NCBI GenBank assembly: GCA_025738555.1
Contig: JAOVFP010000005.1
Coordinates: 2,914,001-2,978,000 of the forward strand
Reading direction: 5' to 3'
Length of the DNA stretch: 64,000 nt
Source: Cyathus striatus
Lineage: Eukaryota; Basidiomycota; Agaricomycetes; Agaricales; Nidulariaceae
This document shows, piece after piece, positions 37,059 through 49,739 of this stretch (positions within the stretch are counted from its first letter, which is position 1; the number at the start of each line of letters is the position of its first letter). The translations under genes were made by a program, and so were the position numbers. The notes beneath the pieces are model-generated. The model was given only the letters and a program-made list of their open reading frames with translations, did not search any database and was not told the DNA's origin.

Positions 37059-37446
37059 CCCCCACTCAGGGAGAGGCACAGAGAAGAGGGGAGTGAAAGA
37101 GAAATAAAACAAACACCAATAAAATACTCCCCCACTGAAACTAAAATCCTTAACCCATCATCCTTTCCATCCCTTTCTAGCCCCCACAGAACCTGATTTG
37201 GAAACAGGGTGAGTGTCAATATCCTGGGCATAGAAGGCAAGATGTCCCTCTTCACAAGTCTCCACATCAGAATCAGAATCGAGGTCAGAGTCGGAAGCAA
37301 TGAAACGAGCATGATTGGCAACAGGCAAAGGAGAGTGTTTACGATGACGATTGGCCATCAGGAAAAACCCCATCAGCTAAATTAGTGATATTAGTAGAAA
37401 TAAGCTGTACCCTTGTCCAAATTTTACTAATAATGGGTAATTCATA

Positions 37447-37645
37447 CTTAATTGTACTTATGTTGCCTATTGTGAGGCATAATAAGTGTTCATAAGTTTG
37501 GTACAATAAAAAAGCAAACTTACTTGTACTTATATTACCCATTGTGAGGCATGATAAGTGTTTATAAGTTTGGTACAATGGCAAAGCACACTTACTTGTA
37601 CTTATATTGCATAGTATGAGAATGATAAGTGTTCATAAGTTTTAC
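37447..37645. repeat. 71-bp tandem repeat inside the LTR element
   Basis: Three imperfect units with the phrases TTGTACTTATATT, TTGTGAGGCAT and GATAAGTGTTCATAAGTTT repeat at about 71-bp spacing (GTGAGGC at 37472 and 37543, a degenerate version near 37614). It lies in the non-coding part of the element. Confidence 0.7.
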
Positions 37646-38470
37646 AGAAATTAACTACTGTTATGAATTTAAGACATTAATCAATTTTAGCCAAATTTTA
37701 GCATACTATACTAGCTATACTTAAAGCAAACCAATTCCATTTCAGAGAATTTCATCTTGAGCACTTTGCATCAAGTTTAATTCCATATTATGAAATTATA
37801 TGTGTTCTATATGTATTACATTTAAAGGCTGAAGTCATACATCACAATATACACATGTACAATACTTTCTAGTATGATTAAATTGTAGTTAAGAGCCAAT
37901 ATCATAGTGGGGGAACACATAATATAAGTAGCCCACATCATTTTTAATTGAAGGAAACATATGGTACACACAAGTTAGATGTTACCATAGCATTGTATGA
38001 ACCAAGTACAAACATTAAAGGTTTAAACGGTTAAGTTTAAAGGCAGGTGAGAAAGTTAGCATGTGATTGATTCACTGTGTTTGGCCTTGATTGTATCACG
38101 TGCATGTTGAACTTGACATGTCGTCGTACACTCCTTTCAATTCCCCCACCTCACCTTCATTCCTCTTCCTCCTTCCCCTGCCTGTCACTTTGGCCTGTTC
38201 ATTTGGTAAACTCTGGCTTCTACTTTGAGATCTGACTCATATATGTGCTCCTCTGCTTCCCTGCTACCCTTATCTTACACCTGTCTCTCACATGCTGTGC
38301 AAGTCTGCATCTCTGCCCATTGTATAACTGGTATTGACAATCTTTCTTTGGTATGTATTTGAGTTGTCTTCCTTTTAAGTGTATGCTTATCATGTACAGG
38401 AGCACTACAGTTGCTGTCATTCAATGAGTGGTACTGCTGGATGATGGAGAGGGGGGGATATGGGTGGATA

Positions 38471-38530
38471 TGTGGGGCTGGATGTTGTGGGGCTGGATGT
38501 TGTGGGGTTGGATGTTGTGAGGCTGGATGT
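38471..38530. repeat. 15-bp minisatellite
   Basis: Four units of TGTGGGGCTGGATGT with one or two substitutions each; a partial copy is seen near 38575. Confidence 0.8.
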
Positions 38531-38916
38531 TGTGAGGTGAGTGGTACTGCTGGATCATGGAAATAGAGGGATATGTGGGGCTGGATATTGTGGAGTGCAT
38601 AATGTTATATCTTCAGTGGATTGTTGTAATTAGATATGTTATTTATATCTGTAACCACTTTGTTGTTGTAATACAATAATAATATATAATTAACTGACAC
38701 CTATTATACTGTACTGAGTGAAAGCAAAGTGTCCTTATAAGCATCAATTTATGTGCATATTACACTTTAAATGAACTTCTCAGTCCTTATCTGAACTATA
38801 ATTGTGCAGATAAGGTACTAAAATGTACTTATTTTGAAAAAATAAGTAGGGGGGCCTCACTATTTTACCTTATTGTCCTTAGAGTCCTTATTTTAACTAT
38901 TTTCTACTTATCTGAG

Positions 38917-39813
38917 CTAAAATTCAAGATTATTTGCTAATATAGCTGTTGAGGTTTTTCCTGATGTGCGAGCTTCCTTGATAATCCTGTCCTTGATGCG
39001 TTGGGGCATGTCGGCTATGCAATGGGAAGAGCGGTGACCAGGAAGACCACAACGATGGCAAACATCATTGTTCCAGGGGTTGAGCCAATCATAGGAGGGA
39101 TCATCACCCTCAGAATCTGAATCACCTTTCTTAGCCTTGGGGTTCTTGCCCTGACCCCCCCTTTTGGCATAGTTTGCCAACTCAGGAACATCCCCCCCAC
39201 TGAGGGCCACTTTCATATCCTCCTGATCTGTTAACATCTTCTTCATAGATGTGAGAGTCAGCTCTGTAGATTGTGATGTGAGGAGAGTGTGAATGATGGT
39301 GAAGGATGGGTGGAGATTCATGAGAATAGAGTCGACAACATCAAGGGGAGAGGGGGGGTGACCAAGGGCAGTGAGAGCATCAGAGGCAGCAATGATATCC
39401 TGAATGTACACAGACACAGGTTGCCCGATATCATGGACAGGGTTGTAAAGGCGCTTCTTGAGCTCAAACCGAGATGCATGTGAGTCCTTCTGATACTCAG
39501 ACTTGAGGCTGGTGTAAACAGCAAATGCCATTTGAGCTGGGGATGTTTCTTTAAAGTGGGCATCACGAATGGCATTTGATGAAATGGTCTTGTAGAGAGC
39601 CATGCGAGCACAGGTGTCAATAGCAATCCATGCAGTGTGATCCTTGGAGTCCTCAACAGAAGGGGCAGTAGACATGCCTTTTATGTGCCCCAGCAAATCC
39701 TCATCCTCTCCAAATGTCATCTCCAGCTCCCTGTTCCATGCAGGGTAGTTTGTCCCATCAAAACAGTTCTGGGAATCAAAGGTCCTGAGAAGTTCATAGA
39801 CTGTTGGGGCCAT
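38917..39813 (-). CDS. copia-type Gag with CCHC zinc knuckle
   Basis: 298-residue capsid-like polyprotein of a Ty1/copia-type element. The N-terminus (YELLRTFDSQNCFDGTNYPAW) is the typical beginning of copia Gag, followed by the helical retrotransposon-gag region. Near the C-terminus is the zinc knuckle C-x2-C-x4-H-x4-C (CHRCGLPGHRSSHC). The start was set at the internal Met of 39813 (MAPTVYEL); an in-frame Met at 39876 also exists. The ORF ends at TAG just after ILANNLEF. A 71-codon frame at 37158-37373 (minus) with an SDSDLDSDSD stretch could be a detached downstream part of the polyprotein. Confidence 0.85.
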   Translation of the reverse strand: MAPTVYELLRTFDSQNCFDGTNYPAWNRELEMTFGEDEDLLGHIKGMSTAPSVEDSKDHTAWIAIDTCARMALYKTISSNAIRDAHFKETSPAQMAFAVYTSLKSEYQKDSHASRFELKKRLYNPVHDIGQPVSVYIQDIIAASDALTALGHPPSPLDVVDSILMNLHPSFTIIHTLLTSQSTELTLTSMKKMLTDQEDMKVALSGGDVPELANYAKRGGQGKNPKAKKGDSDSEGDDPSYDWLNPWNNDVCHRCGLPGHRSSHCIADMPQRIKDRIIKEARTSGKTSTAILANNLEF

Positions 39814-39961
39814 GGTGGTGGTTGACAGTGGTGGGAGGCAAAGAAAGAAGGAAGAAGGAAGGGTGTGTGGGATCAAAAGATCAGAAGAGGAAGGTAAGAG
39901 ATTGAAAGTTTGTTGGCAGGTTGAGTGGTGTAGAATTTAAGCACAGGCGGGGCCCATAACC

Positions 39962-40156
39962 TGTCAAGAATAGAAGGGGAGAGTTGAAGAGCTGACCATG
40001 GAGGAAGACCAGATTGAAAATGCTGACCAACAATAGTGACAGACGAAGCCGTGAATTGCACAGAAACTACGATGCGCATACATACAGAGAACGATTACAT
40101 AACTATATTATGTAACTATGCGGCTGTGCCTCAACACGAACACCCAGATTCTAACA
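39962..40156 (-). repeat. LTR (5' LTR of the element)
   Basis: 195 bp, followed by GAATG target duplication; source of the presumed promoter for Gag transcription. Confidence 0.9.
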
Positions 40157-40540
40157 GAATGCTGTGACTTACTATAGATATTCACATGTTTTACGCTCAA
40201 CTACTGGCAATCAACATCTGTTGCAGACTGCATGCTATGAAGATGGAGAGAAGCAAGGCACGTCGATTATGACGTCGCGCGTAAACTTGAGCGCCCGGTC
40301 CGATCCATCCGTCCGGCGAATTCCCCACATCGATCAATCGATCCGACGATGAAGCGAGCCAGTCTCTCGCATGCTCAAAAAGGCAAGATAGATAATCGGA
40401 ATTGTCGGACGGCAGAGACGAGTTGGTTCGTAAAGTTTTCCACCAACCTCCAACTCGGAGCTCAAAGCTCTTCAAAGCTTGTTCTCAAAACTTTTACTTA
40501 CACCAGACAACCATATTGCCACTGGATATTGGAACGCGAT
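40157..40540. other. promoter side of adenylosuccinate synthetase
   Basis: No convincing ORF; a 92-codon minus-strand frame at 40197-40475 lacks motifs. GATC/CGATCAATCGATCC-rich stretch near 40330. Confidence 0.35.
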
Positions 40541-42238
<1,698 letters not shown>

Positions 42239-44353
42239 GATCTTGACTGAGAAGTTAAGATGGTGATTATACATTTATTGTACTTAGAGGTATTTAACCG
42301 TATGGACATGGACGAGAAGGTAAAGTACAAGTATAGTAAATGGAATGGAATTGGAATGTCCATTTTGCAATTTGGGATGATAGGATTGGGATGGGCGATG
42401 GTGTAGCGTGATAACCTGTACTTCGCTACCCCTACCATACTTTCCACACCCTCCTCCCTTATCCACCCAGCCAGCCACGTCAGCACACCCAGCACAGTAC
42501 GATACCCTTTCAGCTGGAGGACAAGATATACGTAACGATTCGAGGTGATCGCACGAGAGCGGAGAGGAAGACGCTGAGGTGGCTTTCAATTTGTATGATT
42601 GATTGGAGTCGTCCGCCCAGTCACCTCATCCATGGCCCTCGAAACTTTAAGTTCAATTCGTAGCATTCAACTCCTCCACAGTGAACTTATCTCCACACCA
42701 GATTTGCTTCAGCACGGAGCAATTGAGCTACGCGTAATGCGTACAACTGGCTGCCAGTGGCCCGTGGGACGCAAGGGGGGGATTACGCCTGGTGGATGGT
42801 GCTATATGCGCAGGTTGGAGGCATGGCAAGGTAGTGAAGACACTGAGGAGTGATTATGTTCAGGTTGGTGTAAGGATCTGGAAAGTGCAAAGTTGACTTT
42901 ATGGCTGGTAGTCGAGGTGGTCAGGGTATGTGATAAGCAATGGTGAGGGACGTACTGGGTGATACTTTGAATAGCAGCACGTCGACGGGGGTATAGGCAG
43001 CAGCTTCCTTCAAGTTTCTGCTATACGAGAGACGCGTCTCCGCTGACCACGTATCCCTTTAAATGGAGCAAGAAAGTAGATTCGTGGCATAAGACTTTGG
43101 AGGAATGTTAGCTTGTTGGTTGAAACGGGGCAGGTGGTGCTTACCTAGCAGCCTGAGTCCCAGTGGTTCCGATGTTGCCCTACCTGGCGGTGATGTTTGA
43201 TATAGGTGGTAGGTAGACGTGTGGTTGTTGAATGCGGTGGAGGCAATTGGGCAACCGGCTCTTGGGCGCGGAGTGAGAGGTGAGACTTCCATAGTGGTAT
43301 TAAGAGCCAGCGTTAGACGCAGGGCACAGTATGCTTTGGTTCCTACTGCCACCTAGGAATAGAACATTTTAGCACAAGAAGTCAACGGAGAAGATATCGA
43401 CAAACCTTCTACGTAGAGCAGCTCCATCATGGACCTATGACTGTAGGTCAACACAATCCCCTCTACACTTCTTGGTGGAAACTTGCTTGGCTCTGCTGTC
43501 GTTGCACGTAGCAGGATTAGAATTCTGACACAAATCAAAGCATCCCACAGTTCGTAACGTTTGCTGCAGTACCATTTGTTGGTATCTGGCGTGCTGGGAC
43601 TTGGTTGGGGCAGTCAAGTAATCTTTCCATCTCTAGCCTATAAGAACGGCTCCTCGGTGTAAGATATTGACTTTTCTAGCCTTGTGACAGAGTATGTATG
43701 AGTGAGTGGAGAGCAACCAAGGCAAACCAAAGGACTTGCAAGTTGCCAGAGACTGTCATTCAACCGCGCGCGTCGTCGGCAGCAGGAATATGATGACTAA
43801 GCTCATCTCACGACCCAGCCTCTAGCACACCAGTTGTCACTGCACTTGGTCCGAGTCTGCACTGTATTTCTGAGCTATGACTCGGTGCATGATGCATAAG
43901 ACTTATCGCATGCATGATGCTCAACAGCACAATCTCGTTGACTGTAAGCATCATTCAATGAGGGAGTGCTATCAGCACCACGTTTGAAGATCTGAAGAGC
44001 CACTGACCACACTGCGGCCACCAAGCGGTCACAGTCCCGTCGCTAACGTTTACAAAGTACGCGTACACGTTGCCATTTTCTCAAAACAAACAATTTCAAG
44101 CAATTTTAAGCATAGCAACCAGCCCACAGGATTTTATCTTTCGCACCATCGCAGCACGTGGTTACCGGCTACATATTGCATTGACAGAGCTCTTTCTACA
44201 TGATTTCTCCATGTAGAACCCTCGGGATTGTTCACTCGCTACAATCGTTCACAATGGGAAAAACTCCGCAGTGCGTACTTGACTGGGGCCCTTCATTCTT
44301 ATTTTCTACAGCTTTGTGTTTCAAGTAGGGAAAATAAACAGTTGGCTTTTCAT
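42239..44353. other. 2.1-kb intergenic region, no gene recognised
   Basis: Several 60-100 codon frames on both strands lack motifs and splice partners. Nothing repetitive stood out. Confidence 0.35.
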
Positions 44354-44360
44354 TATATAA
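44354..44360 (+). promoter_or_regulatory. TATA box
   Basis: TATATAA starting 90 nt before the ATG at 44444. Confidence 0.55.
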
Positions 44361-44443
44361 ACTTGGACAAAATCATGATGAGAATGATCTCCTCCCATTA
44401 AACAAGTTCCAATTCTGCTACTCCTCAGTTTCTCAAAGTTTCA

Positions 44444-45383
44444 ATGATGCAAATGAAATCAACGTTGAACCCATCTGCACCTTCGTTCAATCCGCAATTC
44501 CAGGTGTGGGCTAATCCTCCAAGGAAAACAGCCCAACAAGCGCTCATAGAACAAAGCATACTTCGGAAACCAATCGAATATGGCGAAGCACTCCTCCCCT
44601 GCGCCACAATTTTAGAAAACAGCTCTGAGTTACTCGAATCTGGGACCTTTCACCTCCCGCCTGTGGAAAGTCAAGTAATCACCAGTGAGAATTCGCGCAA
44701 GTACACCGGAACGAATGTTATGGCTACTGCTTTTAAGGAGATTAAGGCCCGAAGGCCCTCGAGGGCCGAAGAGGAGGTTAGGAATGTTACTGGGGATGTG
44801 TTGTACATTAAAACTAGGAATGCTACCAGAAGCAATAACGGTAGGATTTGTTCTATTGTTAATTTGTGTGCGCGTTCTCATTGTCTTTCTAGACGAACCC
44901 AAGTCAATTCCATCTTCTAAAGTTAGTAACAAAAAGAAACCTCGCGATACACAAACCAAATCAGCCTCTTCCAAAACCACCAACAATTCAGCATCAACCT
45001 CACAAACCATTCTCCTTCAAGAACCTAATCAAACACCCACCTCGCATCACGGACCACAAATAATTATAAACCCACCCACGCCATGCCACACATCCCACTT
45101 TCCCTCACCCAAACCATGCCCATCACATCTCCTATCCAAATCCAAACTCATATTCGACAGCCCGATCGCACTCACACTCATCGGTGAGCTAGATATCGCC
45201 GATTCCCGAGTTGATCGTATAGCACGGCGCGATTTAGGAAATGATTTAGCTGTGGATGTTATTAGGTTTTTGGAAAGGATTAGTACGGTGAATAGTAAGA
45301 AGTATAGGAAGATTCCGGAGGCTGATATGCGGTTTGGGGGTGTGCATGGGGGTTGCCAGTATTTGCATACGCAGGGGAAGTGA
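44444..45383 (+). CDS. MF-motif family protein, divergent (two exons)
   Basis: Exons 44444-44840 and 44893-45383; the phase-1 intron splits a G|AC Asp codon. About 295 residues. The first exon ends with a weak version of the motif (MATAFKEIKARRPSRAEEEV then RNVTGD). The second exon starts with a Ser/Thr/Lys/Pro-rich linker and ends with a helical block (LDIADSRVDRIARRDLG ... FLERI) and a possible second motif (ADMRFGGVHGGC). Membership is inferred from architecture, TATA spacing and intron phase shared with the genes at 46261, 48078 and 57625. No enzymatic motif. Confidence 0.6.
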
Positions 45384-46185
45384 GGAACGGTGTTTGTTAG
45401 ATTGTGTGATTGTTTTGGTTGATTGTGGGCTGAGGTTATGTACAAGGGTTCTTTATTCTTCTGGGTGTTATGTTTGTGGTGTAATTGTGTAGTATAAATA
45501 GTACTTAATTCTCTTCAGTTTCCTGGATCTGTTGCTTTGTTTTTTTTGTGGAAGAATCAGAATTGAGGATGTGTGGCGAGCTGTGGCGAGGTCTTCAATA
45601 TTGGAGAGAGAGCCAGGTCAATTTAACCGTGTGGTGTATTACAAACACACTTGAAGCCGTAAACCGTTCCCTTGTGCGTGTCCTGAGATTCGGTCTGAAG
45701 GCCACTTTTCGCATAAAAATACATTCCTCTTGAGTCGACAGCCGGTAAATCCTGTTCTTGGAGAAGGGAAATGAAGGGAAGACAACAAGGCGAATTTAGC
45801 CGCGCAGAGTTGGAAGAGAGTGTGGCGTGAGCGCCAGATAAGTACGAATGGAATGTAGCACTTCTTTTCACAGCGTCTCTAGCTGCGGACCTGCGGCCGC
45901 TGGCCTAATACGAACGAGTGCTTTTTACCACCCCTTCCGCTCTGTAGGCCAGTGTTCATCTCCTACGTAACGCGTAACATGAAATACTTTCAGAGCCATC
46001 CTGTAGAACTCGAATAACAAAATAAAATAACAATGCAATGTGTTATTCGATGGAATTTCTTTGTTTCTATTTTTAGATTCCGAAGCTAAACAGCATAAGG
46101 GCGGCTGTAGACTGTAGTATTATTAAGGTGCACACACTCGCAATATAGCTTCGTAGTACTCAGCTCATACAGCATTTTATCCAGA
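45384..46185. other. intergenic, no gene recognised
   Basis: Frames at 45548-45733 and 45623-45871 are short and lack motifs. Confidence 0.35.
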
Positions 46186-46193
46186 TATATAAG
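46186..46193 (+). promoter_or_regulatory. TATA box
   Basis: TATATAAG starting 75 nt before the ATG at 46261. Confidence 0.55.
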
Positions 46194-46260
46194 ACCAGTA
46201 AACATCTGAATCCAATTCCGTACAACCCCTTCTCTACTACCAAACAGTTTCACAATTACC

Positions 46261-47377
46261 ATGAACTCTAACACCAACTCAAATCCCTCTGCGCCACAAT
46301 TGCAGACCATGTCGACTAGTAACAACAGAACGCTACGAAGTAGTCGACCGGGTCGACGGGAGCGTCAACGCGCAAATTTCAACCGGAAAGTTCCTCGTGC
46401 GACGATGTTTGCCAACAGTACCAACGTAAACATATCTGGTTCTGTCATTAACAACTTCGATGGAGATGCAGTCGTGAATGCTTATCAGGACGTCGTCCAT
46501 GGAGAAGTTCTTGTAAATGAGGACGAACAAGGTAAGATATAACGTTTTGGTTCTAATTACATGTATAACTAATACTTGCATAGATGCCGTTCGCACTGCT
46601 GAAAGCACTTCAGTCCATATTCATCGGACCGTCGCCCGTACAGAAGCTCTTGTAAATGAAAGAGAACATGGTAAGGCTTGTCAGGTTTTTTCCAGATGTA
46701 TGCATGGTATTGACGTATTAATAATCATAGACAGTGCTGAACCCAACACTGAATGGACTCTGCTCGATCAAGATGACGACAAAGAGCATCCAGTTGTAAA
46801 TGGCGACCCACAGTTAAACTCTTCGGGGCCATCACCAGCTGACTCGGAGCCAGTTGCATCCTCTGCTCAAAATGAGGAGAAGGCGGACTCTGGATCAGTA
46901 TCTGCGACTTCGGAGGACATTTCCAACAATCCAGTGGCAGATTCTAATGAGCCTGAGCCCATCAATCTTCAAAATGAGGAGGAAATCGATTCCGGGTACG
47001 TCACTTTGGAAGACACTTTCAATAATCAAGTAGAAGACTCGGACTCTGAGGAACCAGACACACCATCACCATTTATCTTAAACGAATCTCCGCTGCAAGC
47101 GACTCCGTCAAAGTTCAGGGCAACAATGTTTGAAGATGCAGAAATAGACAATATTCGGATTAGGAACGGGTGTACGAATGTCGCTGGTATCGATTCTCCT
47201 AAACGTTTGGCTGAACGCCTCGGAATTAGCGAGGAAGAAGCTCTAAAACTCAGAGTTGGGCTGATGAAGACCATGAATGAATACGTCGGCAGTTGTACAG
47301 CTACAATGTTTCAGGGTGTTAAGAGTAGTAATATAGATATAGGGGAGTGTAGAAACGTTGCGGGTGTCGGATTTTGA
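46261..47377 (+). CDS. MF-motif family protein with three motif copies
   Basis: Three exons: 46261-46531, 46584-46670 and 46731-47377; both introns are phase 1 and split an Asp codon (G|AT, G|AC). About 334 residues. Exon 1 has a basic N-terminus and motif one (RATMFANSTNVNISGSV). The 87-bp middle exon looks like a duplicate of the end of exon 1 (VLVNEDEQG versus ALVNEREHG). Exon 3 encodes an acidic linker with two imperfect ~35-residue repeats (QNEEKADSG ... SNNPVADS and QNEEEIDSG ... FNNQVEDS), then motif two (RATMFEDAEIDNIRIRNG then TNVAG), a helical block (KRLAERLGISEEEALKL) and motif three (TATMFQGVKSSNIDIG then RNVAG). The C-terminal third is thus a diverged equivalent of the whole small proteins at 31.6-36.6 kb. 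Confidence 0.7.
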
Positions 47378-47989
47378 GGACATAACTTCCCTTATTATAT
47401 ACTACTTTTAGCCAGTTGTACACCCAGATAATAGTATTTACCGTTTTCAACTGAATTGACTGCCAGTTTGTGTATATCTTTCAGAAAGACTGGAATTAAA
47501 CGCCGAAGAGTGGCACAAACGCTTGATCATTGATCCAATTTCGGTTGAAAAGCTACGCGAGTGATAGCATATTAACTGAAAAATAAAACTGTTACAAAGG
47601 CGCTGAAAAGTTGGTAGTATTTCCAAATGCTTTCATCTTGAATTATAGTACACTTGAGAGTACACAATGGTTCGCACTTCGAAGATCAGATTGGAACAAT
47701 ACTCTCCGCTGCCTAAAGATAGTCTAAATGCATAAAGTATAATATTCCATCATTGTCTCCAAGTTTGTTCTACATTTTGTGTTTCTGAGGATTGTAATGC
47801 GTATGATATGTATTGTCTTGTGTTATTCACAGCATTGCTGAACAAACGCCACACTGGCGTTGCGTTGTTTACAATGAGTATGGCGGCCGTTGTCCTGTGC
47901 TGTTCATTTATACAAGCGATTTGCTTCATAATACAACATGGCATTTATTCGGAAATAGTTGAATAGCATCTTTTGTGGCGTCTTTCGTC
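47378..47989. promoter_or_regulatory. upstream region shared with the 57625 gene
   Basis: From about 47690 to 47980 this gap is clearly similar to 57115-57530 (phrases CTCTCCGCTGCCTAAAGATAG, ATTGTCTCC, TTTTGTGTTTCTGAG, TTGTCTTGTGTTATTCACA, TTCATAATACAAC, GGTTGAATA). It holds the perfect inverted repeat AACGCCA-CAC-TGGCGTT at 47845-47861. Confidence 0.6.
47845..47861. promoter_or_regulatory. palindrome AACGCCA-N3-TGGCGTT
   Basis: Perfect 7-bp arms around CAC, 217 nt before the ATG at 48078; conserved at 57376-57392. Candidate binding site for a dimeric regulator. Confidence 0.45.
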
Positions 47990-47997
47990 TATATAAG
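47990..47997 (+). promoter_or_regulatory. TATA box
   Basis: TATATAAG starting 88 nt before the ATG at 48078, followed by AGAAGATG as in the 57625 gene. Confidence 0.6.
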
Positions 47998-48077
47998 AGA
48001 AGATGTTTGATTCATGTCAACTCATTCTCCGACATCTTTCTCTTTCTACTCTCCTCCACTACCACTACTATATAACC

Positions 48078-48652
48078 ATGAGCTCAAACTCAAACCCGAA
48101 CTTAAACTCAAACACATCTCCGCTCAGTGAATTTGGGTTGCGGAAGGCTACTGGAGGTCAAACAGATCAGAAGAAATACATTTCAAAAGCAACAGCCTTT
48201 GAAAATAATACTGGGATGTTAAATATATCAGGCAATTCAAGGATAAACACCTACGCATATGATTATTCCTATACAACCTACACCAGACGCAGTGACACGT
48301 ATAGCTCGAATGAAAAAGATTTAGGTAGGGCAATCCATATGATGTTTAAATATACGAATTTAGTACTTATTGGCGTACTACCTATCATTTAGATTCCCCA
48401 GCTGATCATGGCAACAACCTAGGATCAACTTCAACGCGGTATAAAGATACTTTTGAACATGAATATGTAGACCCCACTTCGAACCCCGATATTTCAAGTG
48501 TTGATCCAGGGGATGCGTCCGGAAAAGCAGAGTTCTCGCCCTCAAGTTCAGGATCTGACCCGGGCCCGGACACTAGTGAAGGCACCATAATAAGCAATTC
48601 TAACATTTTTGTTGCGGGCGGAAAAATTATAAATAAAACCATATTTAGATGA
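48078..48652 (+). CDS. MF-motif family protein, NSN-type A
   Basis: Exons 48078-48324 and 48393-48652; phase-1 intron with a split Asp codon. About 168 residues. It begins MSSNSNPNLNSN like its paralogue at 57625. Motif one is KATAFENNTGMLNISGNS at residues ~42-59, followed by a Tyr/Thr-rich stretch. The second exon starts DSPADHGNNLGSTST, aligned with DPPEADYDSNLGSTST of the paralogue, and ends with a second motif-like segment (ISNSNIFVAGGKIINK). An upstream Met at 48003 is in frame but lies just after the TATA box; 48078 is supported by the paralogue. Confidence 0.7.
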
Positions 48653-49739
48653 AGCAATGTGTGGGAGTAGGGGAATATCGGGTGTTGTTCGAACAAGTTT
48701 TGAAGGCAACTTTGAACCACTGAAATTATACAGTGCTTAAATATGTATCTACCAGTTCATGTATACACTTCTTCGATGAAAGCTATTGGACTTTTACTGG
48801 TATTTAGCACTTCTAGCTGATTGAGAGATGATGCTTGACGCTCTTTTGAGTATTAGCGGGCACCAGGAGAATCGTTCTATTATTCTACTTATACGACGAT
48901 ATGCTATTTGTACCAAAATTTCATTTGAGTCTCATTCAGTGTTATAATACTACAGCGAACCAATTTAATTCGGCAGACCTCTTTAAAAGTTTAACGTGCC
49001 AAAATTTGGTCAAGTTATGTAAGTACAAGCTATTAGACAACAGTAATCAACAATGTCGAAACACCACGCCAGGCGTTGGCGGCCTCGCGAGTCGGGCCTC
49101 GGCAGCTCAAATCATTAGCATCAGCACCAACAGGACACAACTGTTTGAATATTTGGTCATGGGCATGAATACTACCAACTCCTACAAAGTCGTCTGCTGA
49201 GATGTACCACAAATTCCAGAGCCAAACCCAGAAGTGAAAGGAGATGCGGATTGGCGTCACGCAGTAACAGGAGCGTGGAAGGCGCAATGTTAGTACGCGG
49301 GTGTGTTTCCTTGCTTTTACTTGTCTTCTAGCATATTGATCTCAATCTGGAGTAGAATCTCGTTAACATGAGAGCGAAAAGACTTTTGCGCAACAGCATA
49401 CCTTTTGTTCCAATTGCGCTGCTTGCCACGTATCAATGTGATTACTGTGATATCGAAAGAGGGTTCCTAATATAGTATGTTTCTTACCCAATCTATGAAA
49501 GGAGTACACAAACATATCTCGGTGGCGTAAGTTTAGGAAAGCGTGTTCTGGTGCGCAGGCCAATTCTTTAAAATGCAAATCAAAGTATTTGAGAACGTAA
49601 ATCAGAGTTTTGCGTACCACACATGTCGCAAGCACGCAGTACGAGGCCAGTTACACGCTCAAACGATTCGTGTAATTTGCCGTGACCATCAGGGATATCC
49701 ATTGGATAAAAATATTTTCAAGCATATACACCCGTGGCG
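48653..49739. other. intergenic, no gene recognised
   Basis: Small frames without motifs; the sequence grades into the repeat array to the right. Confidence 0.35.

Larger units (their letters stand above)
36864..40156 (-). mobile_element. LTR retroelement encoding only Gag (copia-type, TR-GAG-like)
   Basis: Two 195-bp LTRs (36864-37058 and 39962-40156) begin TGTCAAG and end TCTAACA and differ at only a few positions, so the insertion is fairly recent. Both outer flanks show the 5-bp target duplication GAATG. Read on the minus strand, the sequence after the upstream LTR is GGTTATGGGCCCC, resembling the complement of an initiator-Met tRNA anticodon arm, and a GAGTGGGGG polypurine tract precedes the downstream LTR. 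Total length is 3293 bp. The only substantial ORF is Gag; no protease, integrase, reverse transcriptase or RNase H motif is present, so mobility must depend on another element. Confidence 0.9.

Noticed and set aside
37059..38916. Search for reverse transcriptase or integrase in the LTR element
   Set aside because: No YxDD, DDE or RNase H-like motif in any frame; all frames are short.
40197..40475. 92-codon minus-strand ORF before adenylosuccinate synthetase
   Set aside because: No motif; overlaps the probable promoter and first exon region.
48003..48077. Upstream start for the 48078 gene
   Set aside because: Lies only a few bases after the TATA box; the paralogue at 57625 begins at the NSN block.
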